A stretch of DNA of 64,000 bases from assembly GCA_023512835.1 (NCBI GenBank), contig CM042090.1, forward strand, positions 20,310,356 to 20,374,355, given 5' to 3'. The position numbers and the translations under genes were made by a program. Origin of the DNA: Taxillus chinensis (Eukaryota; Streptophyta; Magnoliopsida; Santalales; Loranthaceae). Positions 1 through 12,845 of this stretch are shown in pieces (within the stretch, counting starts at the first letter, position 1; each line of letters begins with the position of its first letter). The notes beneath the pieces were generated by a model. The model saw nothing but the letters and a program-made list of their open reading frames with translations, was not told where the DNA came from and did not search any database.

Positions 1-256
1 AGCTAATTTTGTTGGTGTCGACTGATAAAAGTTATAACATGTCCAAGCAAGCTGCACAAAGACAGGAATAAGGTGGAAACAATGGACGCAATAGAATGTC
101 ACACTGGATTGGGATAAAAAGTAAAGTATCATCCCAGCAGAAGTTAATTCTTTTTTCATTTTATACATGCAAAGATATATTTGTAAATAATAGTCAACCA
201 AAGAATGTTGGATCAATGCAGTTTCACAAAGCTTTTAAAAAAGGCATTTCTACATA

Positions 257-376
257 CAGTCCGGAGTTGCAGTATCCGTGCAGTGGCCTGCATTCATTGG
301 GCATCAGAGATTTTAATACACTTTATTTGATCCAATGAATGGATGCCACATCAGCACTGACTGCAACTCCTGACTG
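257..376. repeat. MITE-like foldback hairpin A
   Basis: An imperfect inverted repeat of about 45 bp per arm (257-300 against 331-376) encloses a loop of roughly 30 bp. The outer part of each arm reads CAGTCNGGAGTTGCAGT and the inner part pairs around CATTCATTGG. Size, AT-rich loop and intronic location fit a short non-autonomous DNA transposon. No target duplication was confirmed. It lies in the presumed intron of the mannosidase gene downstream of its last visible exon. Confidence 0.6.
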
Positions 377-470
377 TTTGTATCCCTTAAAAAAATTATT
401 TAGTTGATTGATTGTCTACTTAAATGTTCAACTGTCGTAGGCGACATTCATATTCTAATGTATTTTGTTC

Positions 471-585
471 AAAAACTATCCCACAGGTGTACCGAAATCC
501 TACATGGCCACAACATATTCTCAAAATGAGCGAATGATTGTGATTAGGCCATGTAAGATTTTAGTACACCCATGGGGAAGTTTTT
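471..585. repeat. MITE-like foldback hairpin B
   Basis: An inverted repeat with arms of about 40 bp (471-510 against 546-585) surrounds a 35-bp centre. The arms begin AAAAACT and share GGTGTAC, AAATC and TACATGGCC with few mismatches. It differs in sequence from the hairpin about 100 bp upstream, so these are two separate insertions. Nothing else recognisable lies in 1-645, which I read as intron of the mannosidase gene. Confidence 0.6.
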
Positions 586-645
586 CAGTACATGTTGCAT
601 CACTCCAACCTATTAAGAGCCTAATTATTTGAAAAATAAATTAAC

Positions 646-3558
646 CTCTTCTGCGAGAGACAGAAATTTCTGAGCTTCTCCCGGACCATAGCCAGATGAT
701 CCTAATGCCAGCATGCCAGGGGCAAAGCAGGCTAATTCATCCATCTGAATATCAGAGAAGTAGTTAAACTCCTAATCTAGGAATTGATAATGCTGCAATT
801 CAACAACCATTTTTAGGACCTAACAGATACTACCTTGTCATGAAATGAACCCCCATTCTTCTCACAGATATACGTAAATGATGATGGTGTTGTTGTTCTT
901 ATCAAGCTTAACAAACCTCTCATTGATGTTTCCCACATTTCTCTGATTGCACATCCCATTAAAGAAGCCTTAATATCAAAAAATCAATAGAATAACTACA
1001 AATATACTAAACATATAACTTTTTGCCAATACAATTTTAACAAATCAATTGAACATATCTCCGCAATAAATTAAATTTAAAAATAAATCATTTTTAATGA
1101 GAAAAAAATACATACAGTATGAATGCATGCATATAATTTTTTTCTTTATCCTACTTGACCCCTATAACACGAGCAGAAGTAATATGATTTCCATTTTTTT
1201 TTTCTTTAATTTGGGCACACTGGTTTTGAGAGAGAGAGGGAAGGGGGCGGGGGGCAATGCGGCATAGTAATTTTTTCCCATTGTCGGAAATAAACTGTAG
1301 TTGAATACAATACAAATAAGAAAATAACTTACCTGTAATGCTTAACAGCCACGGTTTTATTGCCTTGTATCCAAACTTTCAGTAAATACTCATAGAAACT
1401 GCACAAAAAACTGCTGGCTAACTAAACTAAAAATTGAAGGGAGTAATGATTATTATGATAACAGATGAAATCTCAATCTATAGGAACTTACATAAGTATA
1501 TCAAAATAAGTCTACTGAATACCTGTCACCCATTGCACCAAAAGTTATGGTAGATTGTGATGTTTTTCCACTGTAAGGGTTAATGTATATGGGCAGTAAC
1601 CCATCTGCAGGGAAGGTTTTATTTATCTCTGTTATAACATTCTCCACCTGCAAAATCAGTCCAGCGGCCATTCAATTCACTGCCAACAAAAACCACTTAA
1701 ACTGCTATTCTCCCCAAGAGTAGCCTGTACAAGGGATCAGGGACAAGGTCTATAAATATAATAATCAGCGTCCATATAAATATACTTCCAAGCACCAACC
1801 TTGAAAGGGATTTTTACTGAATAAGTGGAATCATGCCATGTCCCACAACTGGGAGGCATCCTGACAATAACCACGTATGCTAAATTTCGAATGAAACCTA
1901 TTAAATTATAGACAAGAAAGTGAATGATATACCTTCTGCTGATACTTTGTGTCTCCTGTTCTTTGAGAAAGCGCTATAAACTCCAACTGCTCTGTACCGG
2001 AATCTGCTAGGATACTCTCACCCTAGAAACCATGCAAATAAAATACTCAGGAATGCAACCCAAAAAAAGAGGCGAAAAGATCCAAACTAGGCAGGTGCTA
2101 CCAGAGATTAGAGGTTTCAACACTCTAAAAAAGAGGCGAAAATATCATTGTGAAAAGAACACACTTAAGCACCAAAAGACCAACTCAATTTCAACTCTCA
2201 TGTTTATGATTAAGTAGAGCTGTCAGCCAACCAAGCTACTCGGGTCCAGCTAGGGATTAGCTCGCAAAAAGTTTGACTTGTTATTCATTTCAGACAAGCC
2301 TAAGCCTAAAAATATGTTTTAAGCTTATGAGCTTAAAAAACTTGAGCCCTAGCCCAATAGTCCAATACTATTTGGCACAAGCCCAAAGTCAACCCAAGCC
2401 TAACAAGCTTAGGTTACATAAATTAATTTGCAAACATTGATCAATTAAGAATAATATTTTTATATTATTAACTTATTATATTAATATATTAACATTAAAT
2501 TTAATGATTTGAAATAAACTTAGTATTTTAAGCTACAAGAATAGATGGAAGAAATAATAATAATCACCAATAATAACTTAGTATTTCATTCTTATCCCAA
2601 AAATAGATGGAAGAAATATTAATAATTAACTGTGAAATTCCATCAACGAAGTACTTGGAATCACCAACTTGATGCATTTAAATTTAAAACTTACCATAGT
2701 CCAAGCAGGGTTATGTGCATTTCCTTGCTCTAGGTTAATAATATTATAGGGAATTCCAGATGGTGTGTTCCATGCAGGCAGAAGTCTATCTGCAATGTCT
2801 CTAGCCTTTTCAAGGAAAACTTTGTCACCAGAGAGATCATATGCACTAAGAAGTCCCCCAACAACTCTGGATTCAATAAAAGGGGAACTATGTATTAGAT
2901 ATAACAATGTAGCTTGTTATCAGTTAGAAGATTCAATGGAAAGGGAAACCATATATTAGAAATAGCAATGTCGCTGTAACTTGCTAATGTTAAGAATTTA
3001 AGATGATGACACACATAACTCAAAAAGTTATATTAATCTGGATAGATGGCATTAAAACTTATTCTATATTAAACCTTATAATGCAACCTTATGGTTGTCT
3101 CAAAAACGCTAGCATCATAATTCTTGTTGAAATCCAATGAGTTAGCAACCCACCTGTCACAAAAAGCACACATTCTCAGGAAAAAAAATTCAATTTTATG
3201 ATAATCGATACAAACATGACTACAGAGTAAACTGTTTGGGTGTTCCTTAGCATACAGGGTAACATCGCAAAATAACGAAGTGGGTACGAATGAAACACGG
3301 ATGCAATTAAATTCAGAAAACAAAAGCAGCCAGCCCACAAAGAGAAAAGTTAAAACCAGTTCAAAATGCAGTCTATTATGTGCCATACATTAAAACCTAG
3401 CTCAAAATAATGTGCTACATCTGTAACAAATTCTTTTAAGTAACTCGTTGTGGGTACCTGATTTCCCCTCAAAACCATGTTTTGGATAAGAAAACTTGGT
3501 TTTGCAATTTCTATTGACTTAACATAATTGGTTTGTTAGGGTATATTTGGTTAGGTTG

Positions 3559-3593
<35 letters not shown>

Positions 3594-5052
3594 ATAACAA
3601 CAATAGTCATGACAAACGTAAGTTGGGCCTGAGAGAGCAGGCCAACCCTGACTAGCCCAACATTGGATATTTATAATGTTAAATTTTGAGGCAATCCCCT
3701 TAGATTTTTGTAAATTGGCTGACGGCCATAACTCTTTGACCATGAGACCTTTTAAAAAAATTAATTTTTTAAAACTAATTTTATGAGCTAAGCTACTTCA
3801 TTTAAAAATAATCATTTAATAATAATATTTATAACCCAACGTAATAACAATTTGAGAATTTTGGCATTGGTGGAGCATCAACAATATTAGAGCATTAGAA
3901 ATGGATTTATCAAATATTTTTCTAAATTGTATACACATGACTAAATATTAATTACATATAATTATCATGTTTTAGTTAAAAACATTAACAAATTATAATT
4001 TTTATTCCATTGGTTTTCTAAATTTAGGGAACTAATGGAGTAAAATTTGCTAAAAGTTTTAGCTAAAATGCATACTTAGATAATACTTTATAGTCATATG
4101 TGGTTAATATTTAGTCATATATATACAATTTTAAAAAATATTTTATGAATCCAATTCCAGTGCTCATAGACATCTCTTATCAACTGCTTATTTAAACTCA
4201 TAATCAAGCTTTTTTAAATTTTATTTTTGAATTTTATTGTGATTCAAATTTTCAAATTGATGTTATTTTTAAATTAATATTTTTTTTAGTATTAAATAAG
4301 TTAAAATATTGTTTGATTGTTATATTAGTTTATATATTTATTTCATTTACGAGTTTCTATATCTTAAATTCAGGGTATGTGAAATTTAGAACATTAATTT
4401 GTTTTAATCAAGATAAAATTTGTAAAGACTCGTACCTAGGTGACGTGTGTTAAGGTATAATTACTATTAAAATATTTTTAAGTTTATAGTTATTGTGACG
4501 TTAATACCTTATTTACGAATATTAGCTATTATTATTAATTATTATGATTATTAATCAAATTATTATTATGGATTATTACTATTATTAATATTATAAATCT
4601 ATTAATATATATTTATATGGGTATAAATAGAGGGAAATTAGGGTTAAACCCTACATTCATTGTGCGTAGACGGTAGGAAGAGCGACTTGGAGCCATCGTG
4701 TTCTTGACCTTTCGAGTTTGAATCGGGTAGGTGATTTTGACTATTTACTATCCAATTGTATGAGCACAATGTTAGAATCGGTATGTGTTAAATCAGAAGT
4801 AATTACATATGGCTACTTTATACGAATTGGTATGTTCACCGCGTCGGCTACAATTGGCGTCGTCGTCGCACCGTGGAAGGGAGGCGTCAAAGGGCGTCGG
4901 CTCTTGGTGGTGCGGTGGTCGTGCCGTAGGGAGGCGTCAAGGGCGTCGTCCGGGGCACGGATCGGGCGTCGTGGGCCGTGCCGCCGTGGCTACCGCGTGT
5001 CGGAGAGCGGGGGCAGGAGGGGCGGACGGGGCCGGCGTCATCCTCGTGGACC

Positions 5053-5092
<40 letters not shown>

Positions 5093-8000
5093 TGCCGTGC
5101 GCGCCCGCACGGAGGGGGAGGAAAGGGGGCCGCCGGCGCGGCGCGCCGCCGCTGCGTGGAGACCACGCCCGCGCGCCGGCGTAGGGGCCGAAGGGGAAGG
5201 GAGGGGGCGCGGCGCGGTCCCGCCCCCCCACCCCCCCCCCCCCCTCAACGCACCAACACCAACCCGTAGGGTTGGTGGAAGAAAAAAAATATAAAAAAAT
5301 AATAATAATGATAATAATAAATAATAATAATAAAATCAAAATAAAGGAAAATAAAATAAATAAGTATATAACTAAATAGATATGTTAATATATACATATA
5401 TGATGTGAATATATATATATAGGGATATCGTTGAACTTTAGTAATGATTTAATAAATTAGGCTCGATTGGGGTAATCGTGTAAACATTGTTTGGGTGTAT
5501 GTATACTCAAATAACTAGATTCTGTTGTAGTTCCTTAACATGGAAATACCTGTAACTTAGTCTTTTTTTTTTATTGACGTTTAAGGTATTAGATTTTCGA
5601 TGAGTATTTAAATATGTATGTGCATTTATATATATAAATATATAGCTATGTGCGTGGTTAGCATTGGATTGGTGAACTAATTTTATAAGTTGTCGAACTA
5701 AACTTGAGTTGTTGGAACGATCCGCTAGTTCATCCAGTGCCCGGTGGGGAAGTTCGTTGGGTTAGCCGCGGGTTCCGCATAGGGGGGAAAAACCGGGCGC
5801 CCCTATATGGCCACCTGGTACCCCTCCCTATGTGCAGGTGTCACAGGGACCCAGTCCCCATATGGCTATCGATGGTGGTTATGATTCGGAGTTGGTGGTG
5901 GGATTCCGTGGGTGTTTGATTTGCCTTCGACTTCGATAAAAATTTAAATGTGGTGTGATGTTCTATTTGTGGTTAAATGAGATTTATTTGTGATGCAATG
6001 TAACCTACACTGGCACAATCGCTTCATGTAGCTTAGGGCATATATTAGGACCGGAGATGGGGATCACCTACGGCATTCGTGCTCACCCTACTTTATCTTT
6101 TTTTTTTTTTTCAAGGTTGTAGGGAGTAGCCGTGGAGCCATAGCACGCTCGTTGGGACATCCTTAGGATTCCTTTTATGAACTTGGTATCTTTTATTTAT
6201 TTTATTTCGGACTTGGGTCCGTGGAGTTGTATAAACTTGGATGTGGACCTTGTTCTTGTGTTTGTGGTGTTGATTTAATTCGTTACCCAAATATTGATTG
6301 CACCGACATAATTTTGGTCGATTGCATGTTGTGTCTAACCACCCGTAGACCACCCCCTGTTGTAGTATTGTTTAGGAATGGATCAGTCTCCAACCCCTCG
6401 TTCCCTGGAGTGGGCGTGGGGACGTCGCGTTCCTGATTTTGAGTGCTCAAATTTGGGGGCGTGACAAAATTATTTTAAAATTTAAGAATTTGATTATTTA
6501 TTTGATTATCTAAAACGATCATACAAAAGATTTTTATCAATAATTTAATAGTAATTTTTTTTAAAATATACAAATAATAATAATAATAATTTTTCTACCA
6601 ATGGACACTAAAAATAGTAATAACTAAACTTAATTCTCACATCTGAAGTGATTTTATTTTTTGCTCACCTACACCAACAATAGTAATTTAAAATCATTAT
6701 TAATATTATTAGTACCTATACTTATATACCATTTTACTTAAAAGTCATTACTATTATTATTACCAGTTGCTAACAATACTTGTATAACTTTTTTATCAGA
6801 AAATGAAGCCCATGAACCTTTGTTGTAAAGGATTTGTAAACTTCATAAGGATATTTGTTTCATTAGGATACATACTGCAAAAGATTTGTAAATTTCATCT
6901 ACCATTGGTCCATTGTGTATAGCTTCAATCTCAGATAGCAGTTAGTTTAACAATATGCCAATACTAAGTGTATCCATGGAAAATATGACAGGTTATTTAA
7001 CAAATTGATACAAATACTACAACGAACAACAAACTTAAAGTACACAATGTGATGTGACGTAATATAGGGTAAACTAAAATGGAAAGCTTACATAATCAAA
7101 TTTGCATTAAACAAATAAAAAAACAAACTTTATAGAATATGAAATAAAATTTAAAGCAAAACTAACTCTCTGGCTCTTTGGAACGGCTCATGTAGGCCCA
7201 TTATATATAACGTATCAAGAGAATCTATTAGAGTTGCTCCAAGACCACCAAAGCTATTGATTCCATTCTTTGACTGTGGCTGATGAGGGAAATGAAAATT
7301 AGCAAGTCGGTTGTTAAACTAATATATGCAGGCAAGCTTTTCTGACTTGAAGGAAGATAAAATCCCACAAATGTATGATTTTAAGCTTAGTTTGGCTTAG
7401 TATTGGAGAAAGACAAATGTTAACTATAATACCCAACCACATTGTCAGGGAGAGATCAGAAAGTGTCAAGACTTGTAATCATGCAACATGTTTGTGCAAC
7501 TTCTTAAATGCTTAAGTTTACGCCATGTACAAATGAACCCTGTCGTGAATGTGCACTTACACATATACATACACCAAAAGTTTGATGGCTAAAACTGTTA
7601 AGAAACATGCACTGCTGAAGAAAATAAAATTTATGCAACGCATCAAAAAGAAACAAAATAACCATCAGAATAAGAATGTATGAGATAACAGGCGTAAAAG
7701 CATCTTTAATATGCGATAATATACCTTATTGTTGATTCAGCATGCTGAATTCGGTGATAGCAAAAATTAAACCTTCTAAGAGTGCAGACAGATAACTAAA
7801 TAAATAACAGTTATATATATTACACATACACACATGCAGACCACCGAACGGACAAAGGGAAAAAAGATACAAAACGATTGCAGGGGACGGAGAGGCTGTG
7901 ATCCTGACAGACACTCTAGTGGACATTAGATCTTCTCCCCTGCTAGCTGCTGCTGTTTCTTATTCTCTACAGTCGCTACCTTTGGCCAGTTTTTTATTCA

Positions 8001-9238
8001 ATTTAAAGATTCAGATGAATGTAGAATCTTGGATTTGGAGGGTGATGTTGATAGTGATGGTGATGAACTAAATTGAGCCATATGTTTCTTTTTGAGAGGT
8101 GTTTGTTTAAACTTAATTACGTTTTTTTGTGTTACAATAGAGTTTTATTTTAATGTCACGAAAATAAAATATTTACAAACGAGACACAGAGAAGTGGATT
8201 CAGCGTACTTGAAGTTCATCTTGGCCCCATGCATACTTTTCATATCCATTCCAGGCATGAAGCATAGCTTCCTTCACTTTTTCTCGACGTTGAAACTGTA
8301 CAGGGTCATCTGAAACCACCTCTGTCTTGGAGGACTCACCAATTCTCCTGTCAAGGTGAGTATTTGCACCTGCATCTGCTTGCGTGCCTTTTAACTCCTC
8401 CAGCTGCATGCACGGTTAATAAATTTAGTCACTATACCCAAACCAAACCTCCTAAACAATGGAAGCAACAAAGTAGTGCTATACAGTTTAACCTGAGTGC
8501 TAGTGAAGTAAATATATACATATAGCCAGCGAAGAATGACATTGACGGCAATAAACTTCAAAAGTACGCACTATTCATGTGGGTATGTCTCTCACCAAAT
8601 TAGTCAATCGCGCTAATTCTTCGTTTAACTTGGAAAGTTCCCCCTGCGAAAAAGCCAATTAGAGTTGTTTAGACGAGCAATAACTGAGGCATCAGTTTCA
8701 TTTTCATCCCCGTGCAACATAAACATGTGCGTGCGTCAGTGTCCGTGTGTGTGTGTGTACATACACATAAAGTTCCAGAATCAGCAAAACATGACTCCGT
8801 CTGGAGTATCTAGCATCATCTAGCATTCATCCAATGTTGACGGCGGATGTAAAGCTGGAAAATGGTCTAACAATAAAATTTGTTTCAAAACAACAGTGAA
8901 CATGGTCTGTCGATGAGGCTGACTTTAGTTTTGTTGTTTTGTTTTGAGAAGAAGGTGAGGCCAGAAATGACATTTTGACTTGTAGTCGGTCAGATCTTCG
9001 ATCTAAGATCTGGCAGTGAGAAACGGAAGAAGAAGAAGAAGAAGGTGGGTGACATATATATTATAGACTATGTATCTACCTCGTGTTCGCGTAGCAGAGA
9101 TTGACGATCCCAAAAGAGCAAGGAGACACATACGAAGGCCATGAAGAGCAGGGCCAGGCGTTTCGGTCGCTTCAAGTAATACGTGGGATTAACATACCTA
9201 CGCATCCATGACGACGATGATGATCTCGACCTCGCCAT
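646..9238 (-). CDS. MNS1: Class I mannosyl-oligosaccharide 1,2-alpha-mannosidase (GH47), 3' end missing
   Basis: Golgi alpha-1,2-mannosidase that trims Man8 to Man5 N-glycans (known role of plant MNS1/MNS2). Coding exons on the minus strand: 9080-9238, 8596-8643, 8209-8403, 7167-7279, 3088-3153, 2695-2866, 1933-2022, 1523-1647, 1333-1398, 834-942, 646-744. They join in phase to 414 codons. The start at 9238 gives a type II membrane protein: a short basic cytosolic tail (MARSRSS), a hydrophobic anchor at about residues 28-43, then a coiled stem. The GH47 domain begins near [18 protein letters not shown] and includes [34 protein letters not shown] and [19 protein letters not shown]. Arabidopsis MNS1 has about 560 residues, so roughly the last 140 lie before position 1. 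Introns are large (intron 5 is 4.0 kb and holds a solo LTR), but no disabling change is visible. MNS1 against MNS2 cannot be told apart. Confidence 0.93.
3561..3590. repeat. (GT)15 microsatellite
   Basis: A pure dinucleotide run inside intron 5 of the mannosidase gene, directly followed by an AT-rich stretch. It is likely to vary in length between individuals. Confidence 0.95.
4622..4629 (+). promoter_or_regulatory. TATA box of the solo LTR
   Basis: TATAAATA lies 200 bp inside the LTR, followed by a leader-like region (AGGGTTAAACCC) and then the GC-rich block. It could still drive transcription antisense to the mannosidase gene. Activity is not shown by sequence. Confidence 0.5.
5056..5088. 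repeat. Poly(C) run of 33
   Basis: An uninterrupted run of C inside the GC-rich core of the solo LTR. A second C-rich tract lies near 5222-5245. Such runs are error-prone in sequencing, so the true length is uncertain. Long frames read through this region (4718-5339, both strands) are compositional artefacts. Confidence 0.9.
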
Positions 9239-12200
9239 TGGATTGGAACGGATCGGATCGGAATGGATTGGCGTCGGTCTTTTGGTGCCTGCCTGTCTGG
9301 CTAGTAGGGAGGAGCAAGATTCAACATCATCAGCCGTTCGGTAACAGTCAACATTAATGCCCCGCCGACAACCGACGACGTCTCAGACTCATTCTTATCA
9401 TTTGTGTCTATATTTATACGGAGAAAATTATATTTTAAAAATAAAAAATAAAACTAAAAACTATTTTTAAGGATATAAAAAATTAACTTACGATTTTTAA
9501 ATATTTTTTGTTATTTTTACTTTAAAACTTTTTATATTTAACAATGATGATACTCAATAAATTTAAAATTATTTGAAAGTAATAAAAAATTCATTAAATT
9601 TTCAACTTTTAAAAATAATTTTATTTTTAAAAATAATCATATCCGATAAAATATAGTGTATTTTTAAAATAAAAAATATATCATAATCAATCATACTTTT
9701 TCCGCGATAAAAAATGACCTTTATAATAATATTTTTAAATATATGTATTTATCATTTGTATCTAGTCTATATTGAAAAGAAATTATATTTTAAAATTAAT
9801 AATATAATAATAGTTTCTGCTTCCACGTGTAATTGTTATTTTTAGATATAGAAATTTTACATTTAAAAATAAAAAACTAAAATTAACTTGAAAATGTCAC
9901 AATATTCTTTGATTGTTTTCGATTTTTAATTTTCGATATTCACGAATATCTATTTCATTTTAAAAACCTATATTATTCTAACAAATCTTTTTTTGTCAAA
10001 GTTGATCTTTATAATACTATTTTTAAACACATGTATTTTATGTTAAAAATGACTTACTTAACTTATATATGTTCTACCTTTACTGTTTTCAAAATAAATT
10101 AAAAAATAGTTACATGACATTCTTCTTGGTGAATTGAATTCATTTTTTTAAAGTTTAAAATTTTATTTTAAAAAAAGACTTTTATTCTTTACGTTGCCCA
10201 CGTTTTCTTTTTCCCTCCCGGTTTTTTTTTCATGAGTTTGTATTTATTATCAACATATATTAAGGTCTCATTTAAAATGCCTCGTTTTATAGTTAAATAT
10301 AAAAACTATAGGATTTTACCTAATATTATTAAAAATACTCTTAAAAACATAATACCTTTTGTGGTATTTTGACTAATAACTAGCCTCATCCTAGATAAAA
10401 ATAATAATAACTAAAAAAGTTAAAAAGTCATTATATACTTCACTCAATAACATTATAGCATAGTATGTATACGACTATTATTTAAAAAATAGATAATATC
10501 CTATTTTCTCTCATTTATCTTTTTTTTTATTGTATTGACATGTCATCTTCGTTGCAATAGGATTCATGTCCTCATCAAGGGTTGTGATTGAAGTTAAAGC
10601 TTCGAAAATTGCCTCCACCACCCGAATTTGAGATTGTAAACAATTAATGTTTTTATTCATCAATAAAAAAAAAAATAAGCTACTATGCAAAGCAACAACT
10701 GTCATAGCTTATCAACTTTCACGCTAAACTGCTTAATGAAATTGCTTTTAACATTAGGACTACTGATAGGGGTAGGACGACATGGGAGCATCATGCGAGG
10801 AAACAAAGAGGTGAGGGTGGGCTTCTAGTGATGTATAACTGGCGCCTTAGTCATTGTAGCAGAACGAATATTGAAAACTAATAGAACAATGAAAATTGGA
10901 TGAAGGATACAAAAACGAATTCAAGCCAATGGCAAGGGAATGAATCTACATAATAATAAGAAAATTGAAGGATACTATGTTTGTATTGCCCAAACATAGT
11001 ACAAATTCAAAAATATAATACGTATTGAATCATAATTTTGTATTCAAAGCAAGAAAAATAGGAATTAGACAATACAAAAGCGTGTACATAAAATTCAAAT
11101 GATGATTTAAATTTTAATTTAAATTTCATGCAAGTCATAGACTATTTTATAAAACATATTATAGTTATTGATTTTTTAATTAAAAAATTATTATTATTAT
11201 TATTATTCTTCGAATATATATTTGGTTATATGGAGCAATTTTTTTTTTTCATTTTTATGTGTCATGATATAATTTTCTAATAAAAAATTATCTTCAATTT
11301 TAAAATCAAAGCTATGCACTAAACATATAAATTTTATAATATTAAAATAAATAAGAACTCAACATCAAAACTCAATAAAGTAAAACGTTGTGAAACAAAT
11401 TTTAAATATGAAAACACCCTTTATTTGTTATTCTATTAATAACTTGCTTAAACAAATTATTTATGCCATTATTATTTTTGAAACTCAGAGTAAAACAATA
11501 TCCATAAAGGAATTTAAAAGGTAAGTAGAGTTCAATACGACTCAATTTATTAAAATGTCAGTGTGTTGCAAATAATAATTTTAATAACTATAAACTAATA
11601 AATCGCAATAAAAAATAAGAAATTATAAATCAGTAGTTCATTTGTGTCGGAGGGAGGCACACAAGATTCAATTTTATAATAAATTAGGCGAAAAATGATA
11701 TATATATTTAAAAGGAAAAGAGTCTTTTACCGGACAAAATATTAAATATTTAAATTATATATATGTATATAATATAATGTCAGCCCATAGAGTCAAATAG
11801 GTGCATTTTGTGCGAGCGGACAAACTGTCAACCCCCTAATATATAATAATAATAATAATATTAGCCCGGCATTATCTGTTGGACCTTGGTCCTTTTTTGC
11901 GCCTGGTCCGAGGGCCTTTTTATATTCCCTCGTGTTGTTGGGTATTCCTTGGGCTGTTCAAGGCTTTTGCCTTTGGGTCCCGTGGCTTTTGCATATGCCA
12001 CCCGTGGGCTTTTTCTCGGCTCATTTTTACTATTTTATTTTATTAATACTTTTTATCCTTTCTAAAATAGTGTCTTTTACAATATTTTGTATAAGTCTTT
12101 GCACAGTATTATTAGTTTTGATCAAATAATAAGCGGAATTGATTAAATTATCACGTTAGTAAAATACTACTACGTCAAAGGTGTACGCACACAAAGGTGG

Positions 12201-12435
12201 TTTATATATATATATATATATAAAACAGGAAAATATAAAAAAAAAAAAGTGTAACGAGTCAAGGGCCATTCATTTAAGACATATTTATTTTTTCTGTTTT
12301 CAGGATTTTTTTATTTAAATAATATGTTATTTACTGTAATAAAAAATAATTATATATTTTTTACGTTGGTGAAACAACAGTTAAATGAAACGAAGACGGT
12401 TGTTACGCTCTTTTTCGCGTTGACATCGCCAGCAG

Positions 12436-12474
<39 letters not shown>

Positions 12475-12690
12475 TAACTGGATGTCGATGATAATCATCG
12501 ATAAACACCTCGGCACCCACTCGCCTCGCCCATACAAATCCGCAATCGACGAAGAGAGGGCGAGACGCGACTTGTGCATCATAATAATTATATCCGCTCC
12601 CGCCAAGAAGGCCGCATCGCTTCGAATTGTTATATCTACGTATCTAATATATAGACTTATAGGGTTAGGTTTTTTTGTTTTTGTTTTAAT
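9239..12690. other. Intergenic region between divergent MNS1 and HAC copy 1
   Basis: About 3.4 kb of AT-rich DNA with no convincing gene. The part next to 9238 should hold the mannosidase promoter and 5' UTR. The part next to 12690 should hold the HAC copy 1 promoter, including a (TA)n run at 12441-12471 and a GC-richer stretch at 12480-12620. The segment 11870-12010 is GC-richer than its surroundings and may be an old repeat, but I could not classify it. Confidence 0.7.
12441..12471. repeat. (TA)15 microsatellite
   Basis: A pure AT dinucleotide run in the presumed promoter of HAC copy 1, about 290 bp before the likely 5' UTR upstream open frame. Confidence 0.9.
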
Positions 12691-12845
12691 TTCTCTTTCC
12701 CTTTTTCTCTGCAATCTCCCTCCTTCCCTCTCCCAATTCTCTTCAATTCTTCTTCAATTTATGGATTTTTCAACCAACGCACCGCTACTCTCCTCCTGAG
12801 TTGCCCCAATTTCTCTCGCACGGTGCCCTAATTCATGTCATACCA
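12690..12845 (+). other. Probable non-coding first exon (5' UTR) of HAC copy 1
   Basis: A pyrimidine-rich leader ends at a good donor (CCA|GTAAAA at 12845/12846). The next acceptor is TTACAG at 13769, only 53 bp before the HAC start codon, so a 5' UTR intron of about 920 bp is inferred. The transcription start is approximate. HAC copy 2 has the same arrangement of a distal leader and an acceptor just upstream of its ATG. Confidence 0.5.
12761..12799 (+). promoter_or_regulatory. Upstream open reading frame in the HAC copy 1 leader
   Basis: A complete ATG-to-TGA frame of 12 codons (MDFSTNAPLLSS) lies in the inferred 5' UTR exon. A second tiny frame (MRLC, 13795-13809) lies just before the main start, in the same exon as it. 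Both could lower translation of the main frame if they are in the mature leader. Confidence 0.4.

Larger units (their letters stand above)
4421..6466 (+). mobile_element. Solo LTR (2,046 bp) of an LTR retrotransposon
   Basis: The element starts TGTAAAGACTCG and ends GGGGGCGTGACA, so it has the TG...CA ends of an LTR. It is flanked by a perfect 5-bp target duplication, AAATT, at 4416-4420 and 6467-6471. No internal gag or pol sequence is present, as expected after LTR-LTR recombination. A TATAAATA box at 4622-4629 precedes an apparent LTR transcription start region. The segment 4860-5260 is extremely GC-rich and contains a run of 33 C. The length favours a Ty3/gypsy-type LTR, but with no coding part the superfamily is an inference. 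It lies in intron 5 of the mannosidase gene, opposite to the gene if the TATA box gives its direction. Confidence 0.85.

Noticed and set aside
4718..5339. Several overlapping long frames on both strands (up to 183 codons), rich in Gly, Arg and Pro
   Set aside because: They exist because the LTR core is GC-rich and has few stop codons. They run through homopolymer C and carry no domain-like sequence.
12403..12799. Frames of about 100 codons on both strands upstream of HAC copy 1
   Set aside because: They overlap each other antisense, cross a TA microsatellite and fall in the promoter and leader of the HAC gene.
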